DNA of 12,307 nucleotides from an uncultured Lachnospiraceae bacterium (GTDB lineage Bacteria; Bacillota; Clostridia; Lachnospirales; Lachnospiraceae), in NCBI GenBank assembly GCA_910588285.1, contig CAJUQB010000125.1, positions 1 to 12,307 on the forward strand, in the 5' to 3' direction. The position numbers were made by a program, and so were the translations under genes. Below the pieces are notes generated by a model, which was given only the letters and a program-made list of their open reading frames with translations, was not told where the DNA came from and did not search any database. This document shows, in pieces, positions 1 to 7,937 of this stretch (its first letter is position 1; each line of letters begins with the position of its first letter).

Positions 1-3000
1 CTCCCATAGCAGAGTAATACTTGGAACGTGCTGAGAAAGATGCGTCGATGTCGCGGTATTTAAGCCTGTCGACCACAGAGCTTTCCGTATTCAGCCTGCT
101 CTTATTATAAGTATCTCTCTTTTTGATAAACCAGCTTCCCCATCCAGAGCTTGAACCGGAGCCTGAATCATATCCGGAACCTGATCCGTATCCAGAACTG
201 CCATAACTTCCGCTATAGCTGCCACTATTATAACCGCCATAGGATACATTCTGTAGTGAACCAAGTGATTCAAAGGAAGATGCTGACGATGATGCGGTGG
301 GAGACTGTGATGCCTGTTCCACGGATGTCAAAGTTGCGTTTGCTTCTGCGGCCACTATGCTTACCATTGTCTGCATAAGCTTTTCAATCCCAGAGATTGT
401 GGTATTTACAGCAGTAAGCTTTGCACTGAAATCATCCCCATATTTTGCCAGCACGTCATTCTTCATGGAAGTGCCGTACTCATTCCAGATATTGCGCATG
501 GAATCTGACAAGTTGTACCCAAGGTCATCAGCTTTCCCAGAAATCGTATCAGCAATTGTAGAAGAGGATGCGTTTACCTGTGTAATCAAGTCTGATACCA
601 ATGCATCCAAATCATCCAGGCGCATATTCAGGATTTCCTCATACTGGCTGTAGATAGCATCCATGAGCTTCTCCTCGTCGGAGATATATTTCTCATATTC
701 CGTCTCTTTCAGGTTTTCCCTTGCTTCTTCTAACTGGACTTTAATCTGCTGTATCTGTGCCCGTGTTTCTTCGGATGTATCGCCTTTGTAGGCTTCCATC
801 TGTTTCTCAAGCTGGGCAATTGCTTTTGTCTGTTCTGCTACTCGTTTTTGATAGTCATATAAATCTTTTTCGGCATCTAAAGCTTCCTTGCGTTTGTCAA
901 TCAACTCCTGCAAGGCATCCAATTGGATGTCAATGCCTTCCTTGACCAAATCACGCATAGCCTGTTTTTCATCTTCGGCAGCAGAAATCATATCCCTCTG
1001 TGCTTCCAATAATTCATAACGGCGTTCCAACAGTTCTGTATTGTAGGGATCTTTTGCCAATTCCTTATTGATGGCAAGTAATTCCTTCTCATATTGGTCT
1101 GCCTGGTTCATGTACGTGTTGTAATTTACGCCATGCAGTCCAATGGTTGACCATCCCTCCTTGTTGAAGTTGCCGCTATCGTCAAATAGGTTCCCATCCT
1201 CAAATAAGCTAATTAAGAAGTCGGCCTCATCCGTAATCTGGGAAATCTGATCTTGCAGGCGGTCAAAGGATTCCCATTCCAGTTCTCGGATTATATTGCC
1301 AAACTCGACAAGTGCCTCCTGGGATTCTATGATTGCCTTCTCGACCTCCATGATTTCTGCTTGCATATCATCAAAGGCTTCGGAGCCAACGTCAATATGT
1401 CCTGTATCAATTGCTTCCTGGAGAGAACGCTTCAGTTCGTCACGTTCTGATGTAAGCTTAGATAGCGTCTGTGTTTCTATGCTCATCAGTGTTTCATAGT
1501 ATTTTTGGCTTATGATGTGTGCCTCTGTCTCAATTTTACTAATATTTGCCTCTATAAGTGATGCCTGTTTCTCAATAAGGGCAAGCTTGCTTTCATACTC
1601 TGAATTTATGAGGTCAAATCTCTCCTTGGCAAGATCACCAAGTTTTTCCTTTAGTTCCTGTACTGCATCTGCACATTCGATTGCTTTTTCATACCACTCG
1701 GTATATTCTTCAATCTGCTTTTGCAGTGTTTCATCAGTAATATCTTCGATCCTAAGCCCGCCATTCTGGACAAGGTTCTTATAAAAATCAGGCAATCCAA
1801 CCGAATTAGCTTTCTGCATATATCCAGCATATGCTTGCTGGTTTAAGTTGATCTGGGCACGGATATTGTCAACCTCTTTGGCAAATGCGCTGTTACGCTT
1901 AGTAAATACACGGTATACGGAGGATGCAACCTTCTGTAACCGTTCGTATGCCTCCTTGACACGGGTGATGGCTTTTTCAATCCAATCATATGTTTTGGTT
2001 GTGTCTTTTTCGGTGGTGGAAGATTTGCCAGAACCTGATTTCGGACTTGAGCCAGCTTTTGCAAGGTTTTCCCTTGCTTTATTGGAAGCGGAGCCTCCTG
2101 TATAGTTCATAGCTGGTGCTACATAGAAATCGGAAGCGTTCAGCTGCGTTTTCTGAACTGCTACACTTAACTGATTCCTAATCTGGTTCTCCAATGCTCT
2201 GGCACTTACATTTGCTACCGTCTGCCCAACCTTGGACATTGCATTGGCTACGGCACCTTGCTTAGATGCCTTCCCATTCATCCCTGTTCCGCTCTTGACT
2301 GTTTTTGCGGAGGTATCAAACTGCATATTCCGGAAATACACCAATGCATTGCCAAGGGCCTGCAAATAGCTTGTTGCCGTGCCTGCTGCATTTGCAATTG
2401 CAATAATCTGATTCACATCATTGGCAGTATTGATCTGGATGTTATTCACATCAATTTTCTGACACATCAGGAGATATAAGTACTGCCGTGTATCCTCGGA
2501 AGCGTACCCTAAATTAATGAACTCCGCAATCTCTACTGCCGTAGCATTGGCAAGCTCCATCCCTGTCTGTGCAAGATATTGTTTTTCAGCCGCCAGCCTT
2601 GCTTCTGTCTCAGCCAGTTTTGCCTCTACAACCTCTGTGGCATTTGCAACCCCCATCTGCTCCAGCATGGCAATCGTAGCTGCTTTCGTAGATTCAGTTA
2701 CATCATCCAATACACCTGAATTATAGATATATGCGCTGGCAAGGTTATTGAATGCTTCCTGGCAGGCATCAATGTCACCGGAGGAATTTGACACGGTTTT
2801 AATAAACTCATCGTATGCATCCGCAAATTCTTCCGGCGCGTTTGCCATGTTGGAGAAGGTCTTCTCAAAATCTTCATTGTTCAGGATGGATGACCAGTCA
2901 AATTCCTCCATATCAAGCACATCTGCATAAATTTTGTCCAGTTGATCTAGGCCGTCGGAGAGGGACTGGATGCCGGATAATGTATCTGTGAAGGAGGGTG

Positions 3001-6000
3001 GCTGCATCTCTGGGGCTGCATCTGCAACCTCCTGCTGTACAATGCCCATCTTCTGGAGCAATGCGATCACATCCTGTAATTCCACGCCATATTCCTTTGC
3101 CTTGGCAATCAGCTTATCAAATGCATCCCCGTTATTGCCATCATTATACATGGACTGCAAATCAATTTCTGATAAGCCTTTCAATTCCTCTGTGAGCTTG
3201 GAAATCCCGCTGTCATCCTGCATGGCCTGATAAAAAGAATAAATATCATCATTTGCGGCAGAGAAAACTTCATCCATTAAACCTGCATATCTTTCCCACT
3301 CGGATTCGTTTTCTATAATCCCCTGTCTGACTTCCTGGAGGTTCTCCCATGCCCTTTTTACAGATTCATCATTATATGGATCTTCACTCCGCAGTATCGC
3401 TTCGTTGTACTGTTCAATAGCTGATATGGCTTTGTTATAGCCATTGGTAAGGGACGCATCCGCCGCGATCTGTGCCATCTGTGCCTGCCGGAAGATTTCC
3501 CCGTATTTGTCAATAACCTCATTTGCGTCTTCCAAGGACGATGAGGACATTTCGATTACGCTTGACAGGTCAATGTTACCCTGTATATCTATCCCAAGCT
3601 GTTCTGCACGTTCTTTTACATCTGTCATGAAATCATTGATTACTTCATGTGCAGACTGCGCATCTGCCCTTAAATGGATAGAAAATGTACCGTCCAGGCC
3701 GTCATTCATGGTTACGCCCAAATCTTTGTATTCTTCGGCGATTTCCTTTAATAGCTGCCCTTCTTTGCTATTTTGGTTGACATATGCACCGCTTAGATTA
3801 TAGTGCTTATCCCCCGTCATTTCCTTTTCTGCTTTTTCTATCCCGCTGTAATTTTCATTCAGGAAACGGTTGGCATTCTCTTTGTTAAATTCTTTAATTG
3901 CCTGTGTCTGGTCTTTATAGGCATCTGTGACCAAGTTTAACCTGCCGTATTCTTCCCCAAATTTATCATTTAATTCTGTCTGGAGGTCAAGAAGCTGTTT
4001 CTTGACTTCATATGTCTCCTCCTCATTTCCCTTTGCTGCCAGAAGTGCTTCCCTAAGTTCCTGGTATTTGGATACATAATCAGATATGGAAGATGTGGAC
4101 TGCTGATAGGCGTTGGCGGCTTCTTCGGTTGCCTGGCGGAGGTTTTCTTCCCTCTGGATCAGGTAGGATATCCCTTGTACCACTGCCTGGATTGCAATCC
4201 CAAGCCCCATGCTGATAGCCGAATTTAACAGGATTGTTTTCAGCCTGAGCGCATCGGTACTTACACCAGCCGCATTGAGGTGGGCTTTGTATCCTGATAA
4301 TGAAGCGGGTGCTTCTATAGAGGTTGTGCTGAGATAGTCTTTTAATTGTGCATTGTTCTTTACAACCTGGCTATTAAAAGATTCCAAATTTGCTTTTCCA
4401 CTAATTAATTTATCATTCCATTGGAATATTGCTGCTTCTGCTTCAGAAAAATGTTTCTTCTGCTCCTTAATTGCTGTGAAATCAATCCCAAACATATTCC
4501 CCTGGATATCCAGCTTATTTGTCTCTGGATTCACTATCTGGGTAATTCCATAATCTTTCTTCATAGTGGTAAGAGCGGTATTCAGTGTAGTTAAAACCAG
4601 AGGTATTTCACCAATCGTATCAGTTAATGCCTCCGCCCCTTGGATCAACCTGTCAAAAAACGAAATCCCACCCATAATTGCTTCTTTATTGGTAAGTACA
4701 TTGCAAAAGCTAGTCCAACTGTTAGAAAGAGCATTCAAGCGTCCTTCCCAGGAATCAGCGGTCTTATTCGCTTCTTCAAGTGCACTCCCCGTTCCTTGTG
4801 AAAACTCACCAAGCATCTTTTCATATAAATCCCAACGGCTGAGAAGGGCACTTAGACTGTTAGAATGGTATTTCCCGCCCAAATCCGATATCAGACCTTG
4901 CTTTTCTGCACTGTTGTCTGGTAATGAATTATAAACTTCTGCTAATTCTCTAAGAACGTCCATTGTATTCCTAAGTGTAGGTACACCATCTTTCATATAT
5001 TCAAGTTCAACACCTAAACTATGACATCTTGCTTCTACTTTCTTAAGCTGTTCTTCATCGATAACCTCACCATCAAATTCACCTGAAACTTGTTGAAGAT
5101 TGAGAACAATACTTCTAAAAGCGCGTCCAATTTCGGAGCCGCCCCTCTTGGTCACTGCAAGCATAGTTGCTTCTGCCGCCGTCAGTTCATCAATGGCCAC
5201 TCCGGCATTTGCAGCGAATGATGCGGATACACGGGTAGCATCGGCAATGTCACTGAGGCTTGCTGAATTACGGTTGCTGATGAAATTCGCACCATCAAGC
5301 GCGGCATTCAGTTTTTCAATACTTCCACTGTACTTATAAGCAGCATCCGTGGCCAATAAATAATTATTCGCACTATCCGCTGTCATATCCCCCGCCGATT
5401 GCGCCAGCAACGATAATTCACCAAGAGCTTTCGATGTCTCTTCATAACCTGACCTAGCCATCTCCTGGACACCAAGCAAATAATTCCCCGATGACTGCCC
5501 ATATTTGTTTGCAACTTTAAAAGCTTCGTCCCCAAGCTCCTTTAATTGCTGCTTTGTCATTTCAGAAGTCTTTGATATCTCCGTTAAGATTGTATCATTC
5601 TCTTTCAGCGTTTTCATTGATTTGACAAAATTATTCACAGCAAAAGAGGCAATACCAAAGGCACTGGAAATCTTTGTAACATGGCCAAGCATATCTTTAA
5701 TTTTATCCGCTGTGCCCTTAGTGGCAAATCCTGTTGCGCTTACCTGTGATTTATACAATTGGAATGCATCTGTAGCTTCCCTTAAGCTCTTTTTATCATC
5801 AATCACGCTGATAAGTTCCCGGACTTTTTCTGCCTCTTTCAGCAGAACAGAAGATTCATTAATCTTGGAATTCCTATTCAAATATGAAGTCAGGTCATTA
5901 TCCAGTTTACTTTTCTTTGATCCTATATTTACAGAAATTGGTGTCTTCTCTGCAAATGATTTTGCATCTGCAATGATTTTTCTAATCTTAAGTTTTACTT

Positions 6001-6301
6001 TGCCCTCATCAATATTCAATAAATCAATGTCTTTAAAGGATATGTTCTTTAATGCATTGTCTACTTCACGTTTTATGTTCCTACTGTCAATTTTCGCATT
6101 CAATTTCACATGTCCAAGCTGTGACTGTAGGGATTTAATATGGGCATTTAATTCCTTTTTCGTATTACCTTTAGCAAAAGTTCCTGTAATACGGAGCATA
6201 TTAATTGCCTTTTCAAGCTGCTTGATATCAGAATTAATCTGCTTTTTACTACTACTTTGTTGCAATGACCCTATAAGGTCTAAAATAAATTCGTTATTCA
6301 A
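1..6301 (-). CDS. Phage tail tape measure protein, TP901-like (3' end outside window)
   Basis: The frame is open for 2100 codons from TTG at 6301 to the window edge. The product would set tail length and help DNA ejection in a long-tailed phage. Residues about 210-530 form the TP901-type core, with the family-like stretches NANAGVAIDELTAAEA-like (read as AANAGVAIDELTAAEA) and KRGGSEIGRAFRSIV, and ending in TADSWEGRLNALSNSW. A hydrophobic segment lies near 690-712 (SAISMGLGIAIQAVVQGISYL). Long charged, coiled-coil-like helices fill about 1435-1980. A Gly/Ser/Tyr-rich linker is at about 2022-2057, followed by RLKYRDIDASFSARSKYY, a C-terminal style I associate with Lachnospiraceae prophage tape measures. 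The start is TTG because an in-frame TAG lies two codons upstream and AGGAGG sits at 6314-6319, a rather long 12 nt away; the first in-frame ATG is codon 35 (6199). At roughly 0.15 nm per residue (known for the family) the tail would exceed about 300 nm. Confidence 0.93.
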   Translation of the reverse strand, partial: MNNEFILDLIGSLQQSSSKKQINSDIKQLEKAINMLRITGTFAKGNTKKELNAHIKSLQSQLGHVKLNAKIDSRNIKREVDNALKNISFKDIDLLNIDEGKVKLKIRKIIADAKSFAEKTPISVNIGSKKSKLDNDLTSYLNRNSKINESSVLLKEAEKVRELISVIDDKKSLREATDAFQLYKSQVSATGFATKGTADKIKDMLGHVTKISSAFGIASFAVNNFVKSMKTLKENDTILTEISKTSEMTKQQLKELGDEAFKVANKYGQSSGNYLLGVQEMARSGYEETSKALGELSLLAQSAGDMTADSANNYLLATDAAYKYSGSIEKLNAALDGANFISNRNSASLSDIADATRVSASFAANAGVAIDELTAAEATMLAVTKRGGSEIGRAFRSIVLNLQQVSGEFDGEVIDEEQLKKVEARCHSLGVELEYMKDGVPTLRNTMDVLRELAEVYNSLPDNSAEKQGLISDLGGKYHSNSLSALLSRWDLYEKMLGEFSQGTGSALEEANKTADSWEGRLNALSNSWTSFCNVLTNKEAIMGGISFFDRLIQGAEALTDTIGEIPLVLTTLNTALTTMKKDYGITQIVNPETNKLDIQGNMFGIDFTAIKEQKKHFSEAEAAIFQWNDKLISGKANLESFNSQVVKNNAQLKDYLSTTSIEAPASLSGYKAHLNAAGVSTDALRLKTILLNSAISMGLGIAIQAVVQGISYLIQREENLRQATEEAANAYQQSTSSISDYVSKYQELREALLAAKGNEEETYEVKKQLLDLQTELNDKFGEEYGRLNLVTDAYKDQTQAIKEFNKENANRFLNENYSGIEKAEKEMTGDKHYNLSGAYVNQNSKEGQLLKEIAEEYKDLGVTMNDGLDGTFSIHLRADAQSAHEVINDFMTDVKERAEQLGIDIQGNIDLSSVIEMSSSSLEDANEVIDKYGEIFRQAQMAQIAADASLTNGYNKAISAIEQYNEAILRSEDPYNDESVKRAWENLQEVRQGIIENESEWERYAGLMDEVFSAANDDIYSFYQAMQDDSGISKLTEELKGLSEIDLQSMYNDGNNGDAFDKLIAKAKEYGVELQDVIALLQKMGIVQQEVADAAPEMQPPSFTDTLSGIQSLSDGLDQLDKIYADVLDMEEFDWSSILNNEDFEKTFSNMANAPEEFADAYDEFIKTVSNSSGDIDACQEAFNNLASAYIYNSGVLDDVTESTKAATIAMLEQMGVANATEVVEAKLAETEARLAAEKQYLAQTGMELANATAVEIAEFINLGYASEDTRQYLYLLMCQKIDVNNIQINTANDVNQIIAIANAAGTATSYLQALGNALVYFRNMQFDTSAKTVKSGTGMNGKASKQGAVANAMSKVGQTVANVSARALENQIRNQLSVAVQKTQLNASDFYVAPAMNYTGGSASNKARENLAKAGSSPKSGSGKSSTTEKDTTKTYDWIEKAITRVKEAYERLQKVASSVYRVFTKRNSAFAKEVDNIRAQINLNQQAYAGYMQKANSVGLPDFYKNLVQNGGLRIEDITDETLQKQIEEYTEWYEKAIECADAVQELKEKLGDLAKERFDLINSEYESKLALIEKQASLIEANISKIETEAHIISQKYYETLMSIETQTLSKLTSERDELKRSLQEAIDTGHIDVGSEAFDDMQAEIMEVEKAIIESQEALVEFGNIIRELEWESFDRLQDQISQITDEADFLISLFEDGNLFDDSGNFNKEGWSTIGLHGVNYNTYMNQADQYEKELLAINKELAKDPYNTELLERRYELLEAQRDMISAAEDEKQAMRDLVKEGIDIQLDALQELIDKRKEALDAEKDLYDYQKRVAEQTKAIAQLEKQMEAYKGDTSEETRAQIQQIKVQLEEARENLKETEYEKYISDEEKLMDAIYSQYEEILNMRLDDLDALVSDLITQVNASSSTIADTISGKADDLGYNLSDSMRNIWNEYGTSMKNDVLAKYGDDFSAKLTAVNTTISGIEKLMQTMVSIVAAEANATLTSVEQASQSPTASSSASSFESLGSLQNVSYGGYNSGSYSGSYGSSGYGSGSGYDSGSGSSSGWGSWFIKKRDTYNKSRLNTESSVVDRLKYRDIDASFSARSKYYSAMG

Positions 6302-6310
6302 ATGTTGCTA

Positions 6311-6319
6311 TTTCCTCCT
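6311..6319 (-). promoter_or_regulatory. Ribosome binding site deciding a TTG start
   Basis: On the minus strand this reads AGGAGGAAA. An in-frame TAG immediately follows it, so translation of the tape measure protein must begin after it. The only nearby start codon in frame is TTG at 6301, with a 12-nt gap from AGGAGG, longer than the usual 5-9. Confidence 0.6.
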
Positions 6320-6336
6320 ATTTGTGAGCATAATAA

Positions 6337-6364
6337 AAGAGAGACTACGGAAATAATCTCTCTT
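6337..6364 (-). terminator. Hairpin between zinc-ribbon and tape measure genes, possible weak terminator or attenuator
   Basis: AAGAGAGA (6337-6344) pairs perfectly with TCTCTCTT (6357-6364) around a 12-nt loop. On the minus strand the stem is followed by TTATTATG, a poor U-tract. The stem is AT-rich and short, so partial termination or an RNA processing/stability role is as likely as true termination. It lies inside what looks like a co-transcribed tail operon, where a leaky terminator could lower tape measure expression. Confidence 0.4.
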
Positions 6365-6391
6365 ATCAAACTCATATTTTCTATTCAATTT

Positions 6392-6817
6392 TTAAAATTT
6401 TTTCTTACAGTTGACACACATTCTGTCAAACCTGTTAGTGGCGAAACCTGTGAGCAGGCTGAATTTTTTATGAACCAATTGTATCTCCGTGCTTCTGCAT
6501 CGGGGGCAACGCACTTTTTCTGGCTGGCTGTTATTTATAAGCGGGCTATTGGGCATAACTTCTTTTAGCTGCCTTTCCGCATCCTGCATGTCTACAGCTT
6601 CAAATGTGTATAGGGGTGTAAAATGGCTAGACAGAGTGTCATCTAACATGCCCCCACCCTCTTTATAATAATAGTAGGTATGCTTCTCTTTTTCAGGCTC
6701 AACGGAACTATCACCGTTTTCCCATAGTGCTTCTCCACAAACAGGACATTTTTCCATGCCTTTTACTCGTTCAAACGGGAAACTGCTCCCACACGATTCA
6801 CACGTCACTTTAGCCAT
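6392..6817 (-). CDS. Double zinc-ribbon protein in tail operon
   Basis: A 141-residue protein (from ATG 6817) with two four-cysteine metal sites: C6, C9, C24, C27 at the N-terminus (CESC ... CPVC) and C104, C107, C134, C137 at the C-terminus (CPRC ... CVNC), ending in a basic KKKF tail. The middle is acidic then tyrosine-rich (YYYY). Each cysteine quartet should bind one zinc; the partner (protein, RNA or DNA) cannot be told from sequence. It precedes the tape measure gene with a 90-nt gap holding a hairpin. Start choice is uncertain: a TTG at 6830-6832 is five codons upstream, and the only strong Shine-Dalgarno leads to an in-frame ATG at 6862 that is followed directly by TAG. ATG 6817 has only a weak GGGG about 9 nt upstream. 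No specific family name recognised. Confidence 0.85.
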   Translation of the reverse strand: MAKVTCESCGSSFPFERVKGMEKCPVCGEALWENGDSSVEPEKEKHTYYYYKEGGGMLDDTLSSHFTPLYTFEAVDMQDAERQLKEVMPNSPLINNSQPEKVRCPRCRSTEIQLVHKKFSLLTGFATNRFDRMCVNCKKKF

Positions 6818-6847
6818 ATACCCAATCCCCAACTTTCCTACATTTAT

Positions 6848-6874
6848 CTATCTTTTCTACATTGTACCACCTCC
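6848..6874 (-). promoter_or_regulatory. Shine-Dalgarno plus start-stop (ATG TAG) upstream of zinc-ribbon gene
   Basis: On the minus strand GGAGG (6870-6874) is 7 nt from ATG (6860-6862), ideal spacing, but the next codon is TAG (6857-6859), and a second in-frame TAG follows at 6848-6850. The frame then stays open into the zinc-ribbon protein, 15 codons on. It could be a minimal upstream ORF that feeds re-initiation, or the true start spoiled by nonsense mutations. Genome-wide TAG reassignment is unlikely because the 2100-codon tape measure and 962-codon polymerase frames contain no TAG. Confidence 0.5.
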
Positions 6875-6910
6875 AAACCATAATTGCAAGCAAATCCAAA
6901 CATATGTTTC

Positions 6911-7321
6911 TTACTTTTCACTCGTTCTTTTCTGCTCTTCTACTGCATTGGCAAATCTGGATGTAATCTCTATACATGCATCTCCAAAGAATTTTGGGGA
7001 ATCCATCAAATGACCACAGGCTATCTTCTTATCTTCCTCAGACAAGTTATCATATATACTTGCAATATCACCTACCTGATTATTTTCCGAATCATTGTTA
7101 TCACCAGCAACAGCATTATAAAGATTTACTAATGCATATGCCATATCATTGCAAAATCTTATTTCATCCATTATACTATTCAGATATTCTTCAAGGCCAG
7201 CACGGTCATTCATCAATTCACATAGGTCTGTCAGCTTGTAGGTTGAAAGCAATACCTTCTGGTTATGTCCCTCCAGATGCAATATTGCATTATAGATTTC
7301 TGGTATCGTAATGATATCCAT
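6911..7321 (-). CDS. Unrecognised phage protein, tail-operon member
   Basis: A 136-residue, acidic, mostly helical-looking protein (from ATG 7321), beginning MDIITIPEIYNAILHLEG. I recognise no family. It lies two genes upstream of the tape measure gene, the place often held by tail assembly chaperones, but that role is only positional inference. The start is unclear. ATG 7321 has AGGAA almost touching it. The frame is open further upstream, and the strong GGAGG at 7357-7361 stands 8 nt before an in-frame ACG (7346-7348), which would add nine residues rich in Gln and Asn (EQNQNNQE). An ACG start, or an ATG lost by a T-to-C change, would explain this layout. The gene is followed by a 93-nt gap (from 6910 to ATG 6817) before the zinc-ribbon gene. 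Confidence 0.75.
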   Translation of the reverse strand: MDIITIPEIYNAILHLEGHNQKVLLSTYKLTDLCELMNDRAGLEEYLNSIMDEIRFCNDMAYALVNLYNAVAGDNNDSENNQVGDIASIYDNLSEEDKKIACGHLMDSPKFFGDACIEITSRFANAVEEQKRTSEK

Positions 7322-7345
7322 TTCCTGGTTATTCTGGTTCTGTTC

Positions 7346-7361
7346 CGTAAATAATTCCTCC
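7346..7361 (-). promoter_or_regulatory. Strong ribosome binding site facing an ACG codon
   Basis: GGAGG (7357-7361) then 8 nt then ACG (7346-7348) on the minus strand, in frame with the unrecognised protein whose first ATG is nine codons on. With ATG in place of ACG this would be a textbook start. Confidence 0.4.
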
Positions 7362-7400
7362 GTAGTCTAAATTTTCTATATTCAGTTGTATCAGTTCGAT

Positions 7401-7432
7401 TTTTGCGGCTATGAATTTTCGCCGCTATGATT
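7401..7432. repeat. 16-nt imperfect tandem repeat encoding IAAKI in two frames
   Basis: On the minus strand ATAGCGGCGAAAATTC is followed directly by ATAGCCGCAAAAATCG (12 of 16 identical). Read in their own frames both give Ile-Ala-Ala-Lys-Ile, and the differences within those five codons fall at third positions. Because the unit is 16 nt, the second copy is out of frame with the first. GCGGC and GCCGC of the two copies can also pair as a 5-bp hairpin (7405-7409 with 7421-7425). Confidence 0.7.
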
Positions 7433-7496
7433 TCAGATATTATTTGAATTTGTGCTTGTTTAATTGGTTGCATAATTACTGATTTAATAGAAACAA

Positions 7497-7679
7497 TTAT
7501 TTAGCGTAGACCTCATCAAGGTAGCCCCTTATACGGTCACACATTTCTTCTGAAGGTTCTATCTCCCCGCGCATCCATGCGTAATAGTATGTAACACTTA
7601 TCTGAACCTTCCTGGAGAACACACTAAGTTTTGCGCCCGTGTCACTCATAAACATTTTCACTCTTTCCTTTAAATCCAT
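7497..7679 (-). CDS. Small Cro/CI-type helix-turn-helix regulator
   Basis: A 60-residue protein, almost entirely one DNA-binding domain. Residues about 15-45 (GAKLSVFSRKVQISVTYYYA followed by WMRGEIEPSEEM) fit an XRE/Cro HTH, with the VFSRKVQIS helix-turn and YYYAWMRG recognition-helix end; the closing CDRIRGYLDEVY is the usual last helix of short phage regulators. ATG 7679 is supported by GAGG at 7687-7690 with 7-nt spacing. It lies downstream of the polymerase gene, separated by 323 nt of hairpin-rich DNA, so it may have its own promoter there; an AT-rich run at about 7700-7760 (minus-strand TTGTAT near 7746 and TATAAA near 7727) is a possible but weak one. Its operator is unknown; the palindromes at 11474-11520 are candidates by inference only. 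Confidence 0.82.
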   Translation of the reverse strand: MDLKERVKMFMSDTGAKLSVFSRKVQISVTYYYAWMRGEIEPSEEMCDRIRGYLDEVYAK

Positions 7680-7763
7680 CCTTTTTCCTCTCTTTCCCTT
7701 TTCATTTTGATATAAAATTCTTTATAAAAATATGCATTAAAATACAAAAAATATACAGACTTA

Positions 7764-7800
7764 CATCCGGCAAAAAGTGTTTGAGCCTCTCTGCCGGATG
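7764..7800. repeat. Perfect 9-bp GC-rich inverted repeat
   Basis: CATCCGGCA (7764-7772) and TGCCGGATG (7792-7800) are perfectly complementary around a 19-nt loop. No U-tract follows directly on either strand (on the minus strand a T-run starts some 12 nt later), so it is not a standard terminator. It is strikingly GC-rich for its AT-rich surroundings. Confidence 0.65.
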
Positions 7801-7840
7801 ACCTATACAACGCATCTTGGAAATACACCATATAGGATTT

Positions 7841-7855
7841 TAGTTGTTGTTGTGG
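7841..7855 (+). repeat. Left arm of 15-bp inverted repeat bracketing the polymerase gene
   Basis: TAGTTGTTGTTGTGG on the plus strand, the exact reverse complement of 10923-10937. Both copies are followed, on their own strand, by TTGTGGAGG (here at 7862-7870, 6 nt later; at the right arm 13 nt later), so the similarity goes beyond a chance TTG triplet run. Confidence 0.6.
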
Positions 7856-7877
7856 CCTAGCTTGTGGAGGGCTAGGC
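7855..7877. repeat. 7-bp hairpin next to the left inverted-repeat arm
   Basis: GCCTAGC (7855-7861) pairs with GCTAGGC (7871-7877) around a 9-nt loop that holds TTGTGGAGG. Its first base is the last base of the 15-bp repeat arm. Confidence 0.6.
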
Positions 7878-7937
7878 AAATGGCTGATATGGCTGTTACA
7901 CACATACCAGCCTGGAAGATTTTTTATTGTATAATAA

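Larger units (their letters stand above)
7329..7473 (-). pseudogene. Broken 42-codon small ORF, interrupted by an out-of-frame tandem repeat
   Basis: From ATG 7473 one frame reads MQPIKQAQIQIISEIIAAKI and then turns basic and unlike a normal protein. Another frame, shifted by +1, reads IAAKIELIQLNIENLDYGG and ends in IIYGTEPE at TAA (7329-7331). The two are joined by a 16-nt imperfect tandem repeat; removing one copy gives a single clean 42-codon ORF. Its stop is 7 nt from the ATG of the next gene (7321), as in a tight operon. No Shine-Dalgarno is visible before ATG 7473, and the family is unknown, so this may be a recombination junction rather than a former gene. Confidence 0.45.

Noticed and set aside
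5505..6356. 283-codon plus-strand open frame, the longest on that strand
   Set aside because: It lies antisense to the tape measure gene, is Ser/Phe/Leu-rich as expected of a shadow frame, and has no domain or ribosome site.
6392..6862. TAG codon reassignment (as in some gut phages) to explain the ATG-TAG start
   Set aside because: No in-frame TAG occurs in the 2100-codon tape measure or the 962-codon polymerase, so global recoding is not supported.
7364..7374. A-AAT-TTA slippery heptamer in the frame ending YGTEPE, as in tail-chaperone -1 frameshifts
   Set aside because: A -1 shift there leads into a basic, non-protein-like frame, not into the downstream gene; reaching that gene would need +1, and no matching signal is seen.
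7670..7903. 77-codon minus-strand frame (GTG start) overlapping the HTH gene start
   Set aside because: It runs through the hairpins and repeat arm, has a GTG start without a clear ribosome site, and its aromatic-rich product looks like translated AT-rich non-coding DNA. Its stop overlap with the HTH start keeps a small doubt.
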